DNA of 64,000 bases from NCBI GenBank assembly GCA_002401695.1, contig NVTV01000001.1:172501-236500 (forward strand), read 5' to 3'. The translations under genes were made by a program, and so were the position numbers. The first letter of the stretch is position 1. The number at the start of each line of letters is the position of its first letter. Of this stretch, positions 55,421 through 64,000 are shown piece by piece. This stretch comes from Alphaproteobacteria bacterium. Lineage in GTDB: Bacteria; Pseudomonadota; Alphaproteobacteria; Micavibrionales; Micavibrionaceae. The notes under the pieces were generated by a model, which did no database searches, was not told the origin of the DNA, and saw nothing but the letters and a program-made list of their open reading frames with translations.

Positions 55421-57271
55421 TTATAACTTAAATGGTCTTCTATCACCTGAGAATGCTTTATATAAATCCCGATCCGTATTATGAATCGTATCCGCAGGAG
55501 AATCTAGAATTGTCGCCTTCAAGAATATAACCAACTCGGTCTTGGAAATAAGATCATCTTGTGTCCGGAATAAATTACCAAAGACAGGTATTTCGCCCAA
55601 AACAGGTACTGATTCTTCCTTGCTCACGACCCTGTCTTGTAACAAGCCACCCATTACAATTGGCTGCCCTGAATTGACCCGCACAACTGTATCGATTTCC
55701 TGCACATTCACCTCTGGTATCACCGAGGTAATAAGCCCCGCCCCCACAAGAGCAATCGAAGGATCTTGCACAGTATTTACAATATTGGTGACCGTTGGAC
55801 GAATAAACATAGAGATTGTTCTGTCTTCAAGATTAATAGATGGCTGAACATTAATCAGAACCCCTTCAGGAACAGTTTTGATCTCTGTATCAATCTCTAA
55901 TGTCACATCGCCGGTGTCATCGTCAGTTTCTCTGTTCAAATCGATTTCAAAGAACACGCGATTTGTTGCAACATTAAGGACAGCCGATTGGTTATTCATA
56001 ACCGTTAAACGTGGGCTGGCTAATGCGCGAACTGTACCAAACCCTGATATAGCTTCAATAAAGGCACCAACATCACTCCCGACATAACCGATACCGAAGT
56101 TCGACGTCTCTGCAACGCTTCCGCCTGGTGTTGTGATCGCGCCTAACAAAGCCCCCGGCGTGCCATCAAGAAACCGTACAACCCCTCGACCATTTTGGGT
56201 TAGAGCCTGCCATTGAATACCATTAATATATTCATCCTTAAGGGTAACTTCAAATATTTTAGCTTCAACCAAAACCTGTGACGTAATAGAGCGACGAATC
56301 TCAGTCAGATATTTTTCAACATCTTTGTGCCCACGCTCTGATGCCAACACACTAATCAAACCTGCTTGCTTGTTTAAGCTGAACGCGGAACCATTGCCAT
56401 CTTCATCATCGGCAGTGTCCAGATCATCATCAATAGGCAAGGACTCAACATTCAAAACAACTTCAGGCGGTTGAACAGTTACACCATCACCATCTTGCTG
56501 AGGCGCAACAGCTCCAACATTCGGATTTTTCTCTGCCACAGTAATTCTAGGATCACGCTTGGTTTTCAGACCACCTGTCGAAACACCGTCCAAGATCTGT
56601 TCAAGATTAAGCTCAAGCTCTCCCCAAAAGTCAGATGTACTCTCGGAAGATGCTATATAGCTGGATCCTGTATCCGCGCCTTCACCGGAAACAACGGAAA
56701 CAGTCGTACTGACGTTACCACTATTGGAGCGAATAAAACTCAAATAATCGATTTTATAATTTTTAATATAAGGTGTATCAAGCTCAATGCGCAAAAATGA
56801 ATCTTCAAATTTATAGCGCAGCCCTGCCATCGCACAAATACGCTCAATCACAAGATCAAACGGCTTATTACGCGCCGTAAAGATGATTGAACCACGAATA
56901 CTGGGATCCAGCTCCAAATCATATTCGGCCTGCGTCGCCAATTCGTATAAAATATCTTTTAGTGGAACGGTCTGGTTTACAGAAACAGACACCAATGGCA
57001 CGGATTTCATGCTTTCCGGTGTTGCCGATATGTAGGGTTGCAATGCAGGGATAGACGCCATTGACGCGTTTTTATCGTCAGCCGTGACTTCCGGAAGTCT
57101 TTCTGACAGGCCATCTCTGAAATCCTGAAACTCTATGTTAGCAGCACGGTCTGTTTTCGTATAATTTGCCGCTAGATCACAAGATAAAAGTGTAATACTT
57201 GCACATGCAATAAGTGAAAACTTAACCCACTTGTTTTGAATAAATGGTTTTACAATACTAAAAGAAGACAT
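55421..57271 (-). CDS. mshL: MshL/PilQ-type secretin lipoprotein, 616 aa
   Basis: Outer-membrane channel of the type IV pilus. The N-terminus has a lipobox-like LLSC after a hydrophobic stretch. Residues about 90-160 form the STN domain (LKDILYELATQAEYDLELDPSI...GLRYKFED). A linker with an acidic stretch precedes the secretin N domain and then the secretin proper from about 330 (LVEAKIFEVTLKDEYINGIQW, ALASPRLTVMNNQSAVL, VPVLGEIPVFGNLFRTQDDLISKTELVIFLKATIL). MSHA-type proteins share this layout. It has its own candidate promoter. Confidence 0.93.
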   Translation of the reverse strand: MSSFSIVKPFIQNKWVKFSLIACASITLLSCDLAANYTKTDRAANIEFQDFRDGLSERLPEVTADDKNASMASIPALQPYISATPESMKSVPLVSVSVNQTVPLKDILYELATQAEYDLELDPSIRGSIIFTARNKPFDLVIERICAMAGLRYKFEDSFLRIELDTPYIKNYKIDYLSFIRSNSGNVSTTVSVVSGEGADTGSSYIASSESTSDFWGELELNLEQILDGVSTGGLKTKRDPRITVAEKNPNVGAVAPQQDGDGVTVQPPEVVLNVESLPIDDDLDTADDEDGNGSAFSLNKQAGLISVLASERGHKDVEKYLTEIRRSITSQVLVEAKIFEVTLKDEYINGIQWQALTQNGRGVVRFLDGTPGALLGAITTPGGSVAETSNFGIGYVGSDVGAFIEAISGFGTVRALASPRLTVMNNQSAVLNVATNRVFFEIDLNRETDDDTGDVTLEIDTEIKTVPEGVLINVQPSINLEDRTISMFIRPTVTNIVNTVQDPSIALVGAGLITSVIPEVNVQEIDTVVRVNSGQPIVMGGLLQDRVVSKEESVPVLGEIPVFGNLFRTQDDLISKTELVIFLKATILDSPADTIHNTDRDLYKAFSGDRRPFKL

Positions 57272-57347
57272 GTTTCAGAATACTCCAAAATCTTGATATA
57301 ATGATGATAAATAAACCAGCAGGAAACGCCAGCGAATGATTCTAGTA

Positions 57348-57375
57348 CTTATAATAAGAGCATAAATACATGCAA
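57348..57375 (-). promoter_or_regulatory. Candidate promoter for mshL
   Basis: On the minus strand, TTGCAT (57375-57370) and TATAAG (57353-57348) are separated by 16 bases, about 77 bases upstream of the mshL ATG. The 183-base gap after the pilU-like gene leaves room for a separate promoter. Confidence 0.45.
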
Positions 57376-57454
57376 ACTATGCTTTATTTTATTTTATTTG
57401 GGAATAAGATCTGTGCATAACCTTGGCAAAGGCAAAAAACGCACATTTTTCTAA

Positions 57455-58600
57455 TTACTCGCTAAACGATATACGTGAAGTATCAACACCGCCCAGAGCA
57501 TCACGACTTGTTGCCCCATGTGAGCTTTGCACCATTTTAGCCTGTTGCACTTTTATTTTCATATCAGATGGCTTGTCGGAATTTGTAATTGCCGTATCTT
57601 CGGTAATCAAATCATCCATAAACAAAAGCATAAGCGACTGATCGAAGGTAGACATCCCGATAGAATTATTTTGTTCCATCACATCATGTATTTTTCCTAT
57701 TTCCCCTTTCAAGATCAACTCTCGCACCAGACCTTGATTAATCAGCACCTCAATCGCAGGCGCAAGCCCACCACCAACACTGGGCAATAAGCGTTGCGAA
57801 ATAATCCCCTTCAAATTCATCGATAAATTCAAACGAATCTGATTATGGGCATCTTCAGGAAATAAATTAACAATACGCTCAATCGCCTGATAGGAATTGT
57901 TTGTATGAATTGTTGCCAAGCACAAATGGCCGGTTTCCGCGATAGCCAAAGCCTGTTCCATAACTTCGCGATCCCGAATCTCCCCAACCAGAATAACATC
58001 AGGTCTCTGACGCAAAGAGTTTTTCATCGCCGTTGCAAACGACTCAGTATCGACCCCAATCTCACGCTGTGTAACGACGCACCCCTTATGCTCGTGAAAA
58101 AACTCTATTGGGTCCTCAATCGTAATAATATGTCCGGCACTGCTTCTATTGCGATGATCGATCATCGCAGCCAATGTTGTTGATTTCCCCGATCCGGTCA
58201 TCCCGGTCACAAGGATTAGCCCCCGCTTTTCCATTACCATATGTTCAAGGATTTTAGGCAATCTTAGCGCACTAAAACTTGGGATTTCAGAGACAATGCG
58301 TCTGATAACCAAGGCTGGAAATTGCCTTTGGCGAAGAACGTTAATACGAAAGCGTCCGTGCTCCCCCATATCAAGGGCGGTATTCAGCTCCATCTGGACA
58401 TCGAAATCTCGACGCTGGCGACTGGTCAACATCGATGCCAAAATCTCGTTAATATCATCCGGAGAAAGCATTTCATCCGTCAGCTTGATCAGCCCTTCAT
58501 CACCACGCAATGTCGGCGGAAAGCCAACAGTAAGATACATATCACTGGCTTCATGCTTATTCATTGCACTAAGGTATGTAAAAATTAGTGGTGCACTCAA
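57455..58600 (-). CDS. pilU: PilU-like type IV pilus retraction ATPase, 381 aa
   Basis: Hexameric ATPase related to PilT and needed for efficient pilus retraction. Walker A GMTGSGKST is at 133-141, the Asp box is in ITIEDPIEFFHEH, Walker B in RPDVILVGEIRD and the His box in AETGHLCLATIHTNNSYQAIERI. The N-terminal PAS-like domain is ASDMYLTVGFPPTLRG. Its ATG overlaps the PilT stop by four bases. Confidence 0.93.
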   Translation of the reverse strand: MSAPLIFTYLSAMNKHEASDMYLTVGFPPTLRGDEGLIKLTDEMLSPDDINEILASMLTSRQRRDFDVQMELNTALDMGEHGRFRINVLRQRQFPALVIRRIVSEIPSFSALRLPKILEHMVMEKRGLILVTGMTGSGKSTTLAAMIDHRNRSSAGHIITIEDPIEFFHEHKGCVVTQREIGVDTESFATAMKNSLRQRPDVILVGEIRDREVMEQALAIAETGHLCLATIHTNNSYQAIERIVNLFPEDAHNQIRLNLSMNLKGIISQRLLPSVGGGLAPAIEVLINQGLVRELILKGEIGKIHDVMEQNNSIGMSTFDQSLMLLFMDDLITEDTAITNSDKPSDMKIKVQQAKMVQSSHGATSRDALGGVDTSRISFSE

Positions 58601-59772
58601 AATGAATATCCTTCTTCACTTTTCTTAGGGTTAATAGAGACAGTATCTCCACCCGCATTCATATCATAACCGTCATCTTCCGTTGGCATTTTGCCACCGC
58701 CCAAAGCCGTCGAAGCATATTCATCGTCGCGCTCTTCAGATTCATCTGAACTTTTCATCACGGCGCGGCGCGCCTCTTCCTTGCTAATGATCCCGCCATC
58801 CAGAAGATTTTGTATAGCATCTTCCATAGTAATCATGCCATAGCGCGAGCCTGTTTGCATCATAGAGAACATTTGTGGAATTTGATTTTCTCGAATAAGA
58901 TTTCGAACCGCGTTCGTACCGACCAGCACTTCGAATGCCCCGACACGTCCACCGCCCTCTTTTTTAAGGAGTGTTTGCGCAACGATGCCCTGTATCGAAC
59001 TAGAAAGCATGGCGCGTACCATTTCCTTATCCTCACCCGGAAACACATCAATAATACGATCAATTGTTTTAGACGCTGAATTTGCATGCAATGTACCAAA
59101 AACCAAATGCCCCGTTTCCGCAGCAGTCAACGCCAAGGATATCGTTTCATGGTCACGCATTTCCCCGACCAAAATAACATCAGGATCTTCACGCAGCGCA
59201 CTTTTCAAAGCCCGCGAAAAGGTATGGGTATCCTGCCCGACCTCCCTGTGGTTGATAAGGGATTTTTTCGAGGAATGAAAAAATTCGACGGGATCTTCAA
59301 TCGTCAATATATGTTTTGAATGATGTGTATTAATATGGTTGACCATCGCGGCCAAGGTTGTTGATTTACCACTACCGGTCGGACCAGTCACAAGAACAAG
59401 CCCCTTTTCAAGATCTGCGAAACGACGCATCACCGGTGGAAGATCAAGTTCTTCCATTGTTGGTACAACCGTTGGAATTGTTCTAAACACGGCCGCCGCG
59501 CCAAGACGCGTTGTAAAACCGTTCACACGAAAACGCGCCTTATCGCCCAATGCAATCGCGAAATCCAGTTCCATATTCTTTTCATATTCTGCGCGCTGAT
59601 CTTCGGTCATAACAGAGTAAAGCATCGTGCGAATATCATCACTGCCAAGTGCATCGGCTTTTACCCGTTTCATCTCTCCACTAACGCGAATAATCGGCGG
59701 GCTACCTGCACTTAAGTGTAAGTCAGATGCATCATTTTGCATGGTAAAAGCGAGAAGTTGTGTAAGATCCAA
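58597..59772 (-). CDS. pilT: Type IV pilus retraction ATPase PilT, 391 aa
   Basis: Depolymerises the pilus. ASDLHLSAGSPPIIRVSG opens the N-terminal domain. Walker A GPTGSGKST is at 130-138, with LTIEDPVEFFHSS, REDPDVILVGEMRD and AETGHLVFGTLHANSASKTIDRI. A Glu/Asp/Ser-rich C-terminal tail of about 50 residues is longer than in most PilT proteins. The start codon is TTG: AAGGAGA sits 8 bases upstream and the next in-frame ATG would cut off conserved residues. Confidence 0.95.
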   Translation of the reverse strand: MDLTQLLAFTMQNDASDLHLSAGSPPIIRVSGEMKRVKADALGSDDIRTMLYSVMTEDQRAEYEKNMELDFAIALGDKARFRVNGFTTRLGAAAVFRTIPTVVPTMEELDLPPVMRRFADLEKGLVLVTGPTGSGKSTTLAAMVNHINTHHSKHILTIEDPVEFFHSSKKSLINHREVGQDTHTFSRALKSALREDPDVILVGEMRDHETISLALTAAETGHLVFGTLHANSASKTIDRIIDVFPGEDKEMVRAMLSSSIQGIVAQTLLKKEGGGRVGAFEVLVGTNAVRNLIRENQIPQMFSMMQTGSRYGMITMEDAIQNLLDGGIISKEEARRAVMKSSDESEERDDEYASTALGGGKMPTEDDGYDMNAGGDTVSINPKKSEEGYSF

Positions 59773-59873
59773 AGAGGGTCTCCTTTAATGTGTATGCTTA
59801 ACAGTATATAGTTTTATAGGAATAAGATGAAGGGAAAGTAAACATTTTCAGCTATATCCACCCTATTTTAAAA

Positions 59874-60632
59874 TTAAAAAAAACCTTGCAGTAACAATAA
59901 AAAATAAAAAGATACAATCAACGCCGGACCGAAGGGAAAAACATCCTGTTTAAAGGCCATGCGCCAACCAAGTGCAAAGACAATCGCCAGCGTCCCCGAC
60001 AGTATCATGAAATAAGGTAAAGCGTAAATTCCAAGCCATAATCCAGCCACCATGAAAAACTTAACATCGCCAAACCCTAGGCTGTTTTTCTTTAAAACTT
60101 TAGTCAAAACAAAGCCAAGAAACCACGATATAAATCCATAAGCAAACGCCCCTGTAATATAAACCGTCAAGATATCTGTTGTTTGAAAATTTTCATCTAA
60201 AGAGAATAAATAAAGCAAACGCGCCCCCCCTATCCCCATGAGAATAAAAACGAGCTGATTCGGCAAAATCATATACTTTAAATCAATCACACAAAGAGCA
60301 ATTAAAAACGGAACACTCGCCATCAGAAATAATGAAGAAATATTCAAACCGTAAACAAGGTAAATGAAAACACATAATGCGCCGCTAACGGTTTCTGTTA
60401 AAGGGTATACAGCCGATATTTCATCCGAACAATGTCTGCATTTTCCAGCGGACAAACACCATGAAAGAACAGGCACTAAATCCAGAACACCTAAGTTGGC
60501 TTTACATTTAGGACAGGCTGAGCGCTCTGCCCCCCATGGTAATTTCTTCGGCACACGATAGATCAACGCCGTAGAAAAGCTCCCCAGAACCAAACCAAGG
60601 CATATGACTGTAAAAATCTCTATATAAAACAT
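59874..60632 (-). CDS. pilD: Prepilin peptidase/N-methyltransferase, 252 aa
   Basis: Aspartic membrane protease (A24) that cleaves and methylates prepilins. The zinc-binding cysteines are 40, 43, 65 and 68 (CPKC and CRHC). The catalytic aspartates are in IALCVIDLKYMILPN and GFGDVKF, the GxGD signature. About seven to eight transmembrane helices. It processes the pilin at 51787-52506 and the pseudopilins encoded elsewhere. Confidence 0.95.
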   Translation of the reverse strand: MFYIEIFTVICLGLVLGSFSTALIYRVPKKLPWGAERSACPKCKANLGVLDLVPVLSWCLSAGKCRHCSDEISAVYPLTETVSGALCVFIYLVYGLNISSLFLMASVPFLIALCVIDLKYMILPNQLVFILMGIGGARLLYLFSLDENFQTTDILTVYITGAFAYGFISWFLGFVLTKVLKKNSLGFGDVKFFMVAGLWLGIYALPYFMILSGTLAIVFALGWRMAFKQDVFPFGPALIVSFYFLLLLQGFF

Positions 60633-60659
60633 AATAATTCCGACCTAAAGAGACAGGAA

Positions 60660-61595
60660 TTAGCGAATTTGTGCCAAACGCTCATAAACCGAAGCACGTG
60701 GAATTGTACGCCCCGCGCCATAGACTGTATCAATTTCCAAGGCCTTCTCATAATAAGAAACAGCTTGCTTCGCCTGCCCCGCTCTATCCGATATAATACC
60801 CATATTAAACACATGATTTGCATTTTGCGGCTCCATACTTGCAGCCATCCCCAAATAACGTAAAGCCATCGCGGTATCGCCCGTTTGTGCCGCAACGATT
60901 GCGACCTGCGCCGTCAAACCAACATGACCTTGGTTCTTCTTATGCAAATCCATCAAACGACGTAAAGCAACAGCAGGATAGCGCGTACCCAACAGCCCCA
61001 GCATATTCACCTTAGCCTCAAGATTATCAGGATTAACTTTGGACAAAGACTCATACATCCCCATCGCCTCATCAAAACGCTCCAACTTTTGAAGTGCGAC
61101 AGCGCGCCCCATCAAAACACGTACATCTTTCTTATTCTTGGCATAAAGCCCATCAAACATTTGAAGTGCAGAATCATAACGCCCCAAAGCCAACGCACGC
61201 TCTGCAGAAACAATCTGCGCCGCCTTCGTATTCGCCCCATGAGTTTTTGTAACCACCACGTATTTGGAAGCAGGTTGCGTCACCGGATTAACATTAACCG
61301 GTCCATCACCAGCCATTTGCCCCTGAGGGACAAGATTGTTGGCATCAAAAAAGGTGCCATCCCCGACATCCACAGCAACACCGTCGGAAGACACCGCCGC
61401 AGCATTATTATCTTTCTGTGTTTTATTATCTCCATCCTCTGTATCCAAGCCATCCAACGCCGGAACTGTTACATGCGGACCATCTATAACAATGGGGGTG
61501 CTTTGCGCCCAGCCGTTAAAAGGGAGAATAAAAACACCCAACGTCACAACGTAAAATGCACATAGAGAACGAGAAGAAGAAAATAACACAGACAT
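60660..61595 (-). CDS. TPR-repeat periplasmic protein (MshN-like position), 311 aa
   Basis: Signal peptide of about 30 residues (ending NGWAQ), then a Pro/Asp/Gly-rich low-complexity stretch to about 110 and a C-terminal TPR array from about 125 to 305 (ALALGRYDSALQMFDGLYAKNKKDVRVL, FDEAMGMYESLSKVNPDNLEAKV and GQAKQAVSYYEKALEIDTVYG). Its position between the ABC ATPase and pilD resembles MshN, a TPR assembly factor of MSHA pili, but identity is by position only. Confidence 0.82.
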   Translation of the reverse strand: MSVLFSSSRSLCAFYVVTLGVFILPFNGWAQSTPIVIDGPHVTVPALDGLDTEDGDNKTQKDNNAAAVSSDGVAVDVGDGTFFDANNLVPQGQMAGDGPVNVNPVTQPASKYVVVTKTHGANTKAAQIVSAERALALGRYDSALQMFDGLYAKNKKDVRVLMGRAVALQKLERFDEAMGMYESLSKVNPDNLEAKVNMLGLLGTRYPAVALRRLMDLHKKNQGHVGLTAQVAIVAAQTGDTAMALRYLGMAASMEPQNANHVFNMGIISDRAGQAKQAVSYYEKALEIDTVYGAGRTIPRASVYERLAQIR

Positions 61596-61678
61596 ATTAT
61601 TTGGTCTTTCAGTGAAAGTGCCCGAATGGACAGAGAAGAAAAGCGAATCAATTACGCTACAAATACAAAGTTATTGTA

Positions 61679-62410
61679 TCACGCGGCGTCTTTATGCTCA
61701 ATGAATTCAAGAAATGCTTGTTCAAGATTATCTGTATGAGTTTGTTTTTTCAAACCATCAGTTGTCCCAACATAAAGGATTTCGCCCTCATGCAGTAAAG
61801 CAACGCGATCGCAGATCTCATCCATATCCGCCAGGATATGAGAGCTTAAGAAAATTGTGCGCTCTTTATCTTTCATCTCATTAATCATTTTTTTAACCAG
61901 AGAACGCGCCAAGGGGTCTAAACCGCTCATCGGCTCATCCAATATAAACAGTGAACAACCGGTCAACATCGTACCCATCAAACCAAGTTTTTGACGCATC
62001 CCCTTGGAATAGGTATTCATGCGTCGGTTAAGTGCATCTGTATCTAAGGCCAAAGCCTGCGCCGCCGCAATCATTTCACCCTTATCGAATTTCTGGTTAT
62101 AAAGCTGTAGAGAAAACCGCAAAAACTCCATACCGGTCAAAAACCACGGAGGTTCAAATTTTTCCGGCAAATAAGACAGTTGGGCTTTACTCTGTTTACT
62201 CGTTTTATTTTGTCCAAATATAGAAATTTGCCCGTGATCTTGCTCACGCAAGCCCAAAATAGATTTGATTAACGTTGTTTTCCCCGCACCATTAAGCCCC
62301 ATCAAACCAAATATTTCACCTGGTTGAACAGTCAAACAAATATCATTAATGGCTGATTTTCCTGCATATGCAACGCAGACATTTTCAATAAGCAGTGCGG
62401 GGTTACTCAC
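61679..62410 (-). CDS. ABC transporter ATP-binding protein, 243 aa
   Basis: Walker A GLNGAGKTT at 38-46, a signature-like YSKGMRQKLG, Walker B CSLFILDEPMSGLDP, and the switch His in SSHILADMDEICDRVALL. The start is GTG. It is embedded in the pilus gene run; the only matching permease in the window is at 54607-55368. ABC-2 exporters of this class often act on envelope components. Analogy with Myxococcus PilH, the ATPase of a pilus-associated ABC transporter, is suggestive only. Confidence 0.92.
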   Translation of the reverse strand: MSNPALLIENVCVAYAGKSAINDICLTVQPGEIFGLMGLNGAGKTTLIKSILGLREQDHGQISIFGQNKTSKQSKAQLSYLPEKFEPPWFLTGMEFLRFSLQLYNQKFDKGEMIAAAQALALDTDALNRRMNTYSKGMRQKLGLMGTMLTGCSLFILDEPMSGLDPLARSLVKKMINEMKDKERTIFLSSHILADMDEICDRVALLHEGEILYVGTTDGLKKQTHTDNLEQAFLEFIEHKDAA

Positions 62411-62455
62411 GGTCTTAGCCTTACTTGTAAATTTTATATCGAAATCGTTGTTCCC

Positions 62456-62989
62456 CTATCCGGGAAGGAAAACTCTGGCATCAAGGTTAAAGCGCTGATG
62501 CGCACGTAGACGTAGGGGAAATATTTGCTTGGTATATTCATCCAACCATTTAATCTCAATGTAATCTTCAAAGACCTGAAGATCGAGAACCTCTTTCGGA
62601 ACCGCGTCAGGCGTAACACGCTGCCCATTAATCCAAATAACCCATTCGTTCTTTTTTGTATAAAGAATACCGCCCAAAGTGATGTCACGTGGACCCGGAT
62701 CCGGCTCAAAATCATCACCTCTATCCAGAGCATCAAGCTCTGCCTGCGTCGGGGGACGAACAACACCTCTCGATTTTTGTGCCTCTAAAATTGCCTTAAA
62801 CTGCCAATAAGTAAAAAATAAAGAAGGGATTCTTTCAATAGAAAACTTAGGATTTGCAACGGTTTTAGGTGCAGTCATTGTACCACGATTATGACCATCT
62901 TGCGCATGTGCGCCAAAGGGCTGACCGACAGCAACAAAAGCCAGCACGATGAGGAAAGCCGTATAAAATATCTTTGTCTTATGTTTCAT
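62456..62989 (-). CDS. MshK/GspB-like pilus assembly protein, 177 aa
   Basis: Signal peptide (about 1-26, hydrophobic core then AHAQD) and a disordered linker to about 85. The C-terminal domain (DITLGGILYTKKNEWVIWINGQRVTPD...FPLRLRAHQRFNLDARVF) matches the short OB-like domain seen in MshK and GspB-type proteins that contact the secretin. ATG 62989 is favoured by AAGGA seven bases upstream; an ATG two codons earlier is possible. It lies between the PilO-like gene and the ABC ATPase. Confidence 0.75.
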   Translation of the reverse strand: MKHKTKIFYTAFLIVLAFVAVGQPFGAHAQDGHNRGTMTAPKTVANPKFSIERIPSLFFTYWQFKAILEAQKSRGVVRPPTQAELDALDRGDDFEPDPGPRDITLGGILYTKKNEWVIWINGQRVTPDAVPKEVLDLQVFEDYIEIKWLDEYTKQIFPLRLRAHQRFNLDARVFLPG

Positions 62990-63015
62990 AATCATATCCT
63001 TACTGATCCAACCCC

Positions 63016-63657
63016 TTACTGAGATTTTTTCATTATGACTTGAGATTCAGGAATAATCGTGCGCCACGACATTAAAATTTCTGCACTCACCAAAACAGGG
63101 TTTGTTCCCGATGCGATTGCACGCAAAACGGGCGAACTGACATCCCGTGTACGGTTTATTTTTATCCCATCCAAAGACAAATGCCCCGGAAAAGAACGCT
63201 TTGCCAATTCAATATACCGATAAACAGACGCATCATCAAATGCTTCCAGTTTAATTTCGATCGGGCTCATCAACACTTTATGATTGGCTTTTTTAGCCTC
63301 CGCATTGTCTTGAACAAAACCAGGCTTAACACTGACAACCGCAGATATTACTTTGGATTTATCTTGGATAACACTCAAAAATACTTTGGCCTCACTGCGT
63401 CCCTGCGCTGAGAATAACCCTTTGGCTTTCAGCGCATCGAAACGATCTTGTTGTTGGTCCAACTGCTCAAACTCAATTTGCATACGATCAATATCGAACT
63501 GAACGGCATTCACTTGTGATCGTAAAGTGCGCAGACGACGCTCTGACATTTCTTCTTCCGGCATTGCATATAAATAAACTCCGGCAGCCAAAGCGACATT
63601 CACACTTATAAGTATAAATAAAATGATTATTCGCTTAATTCCGATGACCTGTATCAT
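63016..63657 (-). CDS. PilO/MshJ-like inner-membrane pilus protein, 213 aa
   Basis: A single N-terminal transmembrane helix (about 9-30) is followed by a coiled-coil (MSERRLRTLRSQVNAVQFDIDRMQIEFEQLDQQQDRFDAL) and a ferredoxin-like C-terminal domain (IEIKLEAFDDASVYRYIELAKRSFPGHLSLDGIKINR), the architecture of PilO/GspM alignment-complex proteins. Its ATG overlaps the stop of the upstream gene by four bases, as PilN-PilO pairs usually do. Confidence 0.78.
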   Translation of the reverse strand: MIQVIGIKRIIILFILISVNVALAAGVYLYAMPEEEMSERRLRTLRSQVNAVQFDIDRMQIEFEQLDQQQDRFDALKAKGLFSAQGRSEAKVFLSVIQDKSKVISAVVSVKPGFVQDNAEAKKANHKVLMSPIEIKLEAFDDASVYRYIELAKRSFPGHLSLDGIKINRTRDVSSPVLRAIASGTNPVLVSAEILMSWRTIIPESQVIMKKSQ

Positions 63658-64000
63658 TGTTCTGGCCCCTCAATACTAATCTCTGCCACATAATCCTGTG
63701 AAACAGAATTTTTCTTCGCATCACCCGTTTCCACAACGATTTCTTCGCTATATTCATAATCTTCAAGCAATTTTGTAACGTTAATGACGTGATCCGGAAG
63801 GGCTGTCTGCAAACGTACGCTCAAAGACCTTACCTCTGCATTCCCTTTTTTCGCATTTGTTGTGCTTGGAAATGTCATTTGCATATTGGCAACAAATAAA
63901 GGGCTCTCTGAGCCACCATTGAGAATTCTTTGCGCCAAGCCGCCGCGCTTCCCGCGCTTAAGATCAAAACGATCTATGCGCATATCACGCCCCAAAGCCA
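63654..64000 (-). CDS. Pilus assembly protein, C-terminal fragment (truncated by window edge)
   Basis: About 113 residues of an open frame that continues beyond the window; the TTG near the edge is not a real start. The visible part is mixed beta and helix (PLFVANMQMTFPST, VRSLSVRLQTALPDHVINVTKLLEDYEYSEEIVV, VAEISIEGP) and has no membrane helix. By position directly before a PilO-like gene, with a coupled start, it may be the C-terminus of a PilN/MshI-type protein. Confidence 0.6.
   Translation of the reverse strand, partial: ALGRDMRIDRFDLKRGKRGGLAQRILNGGSESPLFVANMQMTFPSTTNAKKGNAEVRSLSVRLQTALPDHVINVTKLLEDYEYSEEIVVETGDAKKNSVSQDYVAEISIEGPEQ

Noticed and set aside
1..64000. tRNA, rRNA, CRISPR arrays and insertion sequences
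   Set aside because: No cloverleaf, rRNA core, regularly spaced repeats or transposase frames were recognised in the intergenic regions or on either strand. A covariance-model scan could still find a small RNA missed by eye.

Overview
The window is a chromosomal segment of a Gram-negative bacterium, almost certainly an alphaproteobacterium of moderate to low GC. The evidence is gene order as much as sequence: bolA divergent from a J-domain gene followed by cobS and cobT, dapF-mtaB-ftsY, aroK-aroB-corC, ffh-rpsP-rimM-trmD-rplS followed by leuC-leuD-leuB, a DUF2336 protein, a CarD-type regulator and an RHH_4-type ribbon-helix-helix protein. A Micavibrio-like or Rhodospirillales-like lineage would fit, but the sequence alone does not settle it. 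No rRNA, tRNA, CRISPR array, insertion sequence or prophage was seen.

Layout. 1-4.2 kb: the 3' end of secA and a translationally coupled hydrolase/FAD oxidoreductase/aldo-keto reductase trio. 4.2-7.2 kb (minus): aroK-aroB-corC. 7.2-11 kb: a one-helix mini-protein, a secreted helical protein, xerD and accA. 11.1-16.1 kb: RHH protein and bolA (minus), then J-domain protein, cobS and cobT, with an orphan gene on the opposite strand between cobS and cobT. 16.2-20.1 kb: hisS, a secreted protein, sufE (minus) and clpX. 20.1-23.3 kb: a GtrA/GtrB/GT-C-like surface-glycosylation set. 23.4-31 kb: DHH phosphoesterase, LD-carboxypeptidase, NTF2-like protein, carD, a degenerate metallophosphatase, an M48 lipoprotein protease, an SNase-like protein and proline iminopeptidase. 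31-41 kb: pgk, DUF2336 protein, L-serine deaminase, AMP nucleosidase, ftsY, mtaB and dapF. 41-51.7 kb: the ffh/ribosomal/tRNA-modification operon, leuC-HD-leuD-leuB, and an NfeD/slipin membrane pair.

51.8-64 kb (all minus) is a MSHA-like type IV pilus locus that runs off the window end. Read 5' to 3' it holds a truncated assembly protein, PilO-like, MshK/GspB-like, an ABC-transporter ATPase, a TPR protein, prepilin peptidase, PilT, PilU-like, an MshL-type secretin, an ABC permease, a periplasmic accessory protein, a membrane-embedded AraC-type regulator and a prepilin. An ABC transporter interleaved with pilus genes, plus a transmembrane AraC regulator beside the pilin, is the most system-like signal here. 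It recalls the Myxococcus PilGHI transporter, which is needed for pilus function.

A second theme is that conserved gene pairs are split by lineage-specific genes: cobS|orphan|cobT, dapF|orphan|mtaB, rimM-DUF2007|orphan|trmD (all on the opposite strand) and leuC|HD-GYP-like|leuD (same strand). A third theme is proteins that keep an enzyme fold but have lost its catalytic residues (metallophosphatase-like, SNase-like, and a GYP-less HD-GYP). Several leaders (carD, ffh, leuB, the pilin) carry clear inverted repeats that could be regulatory.
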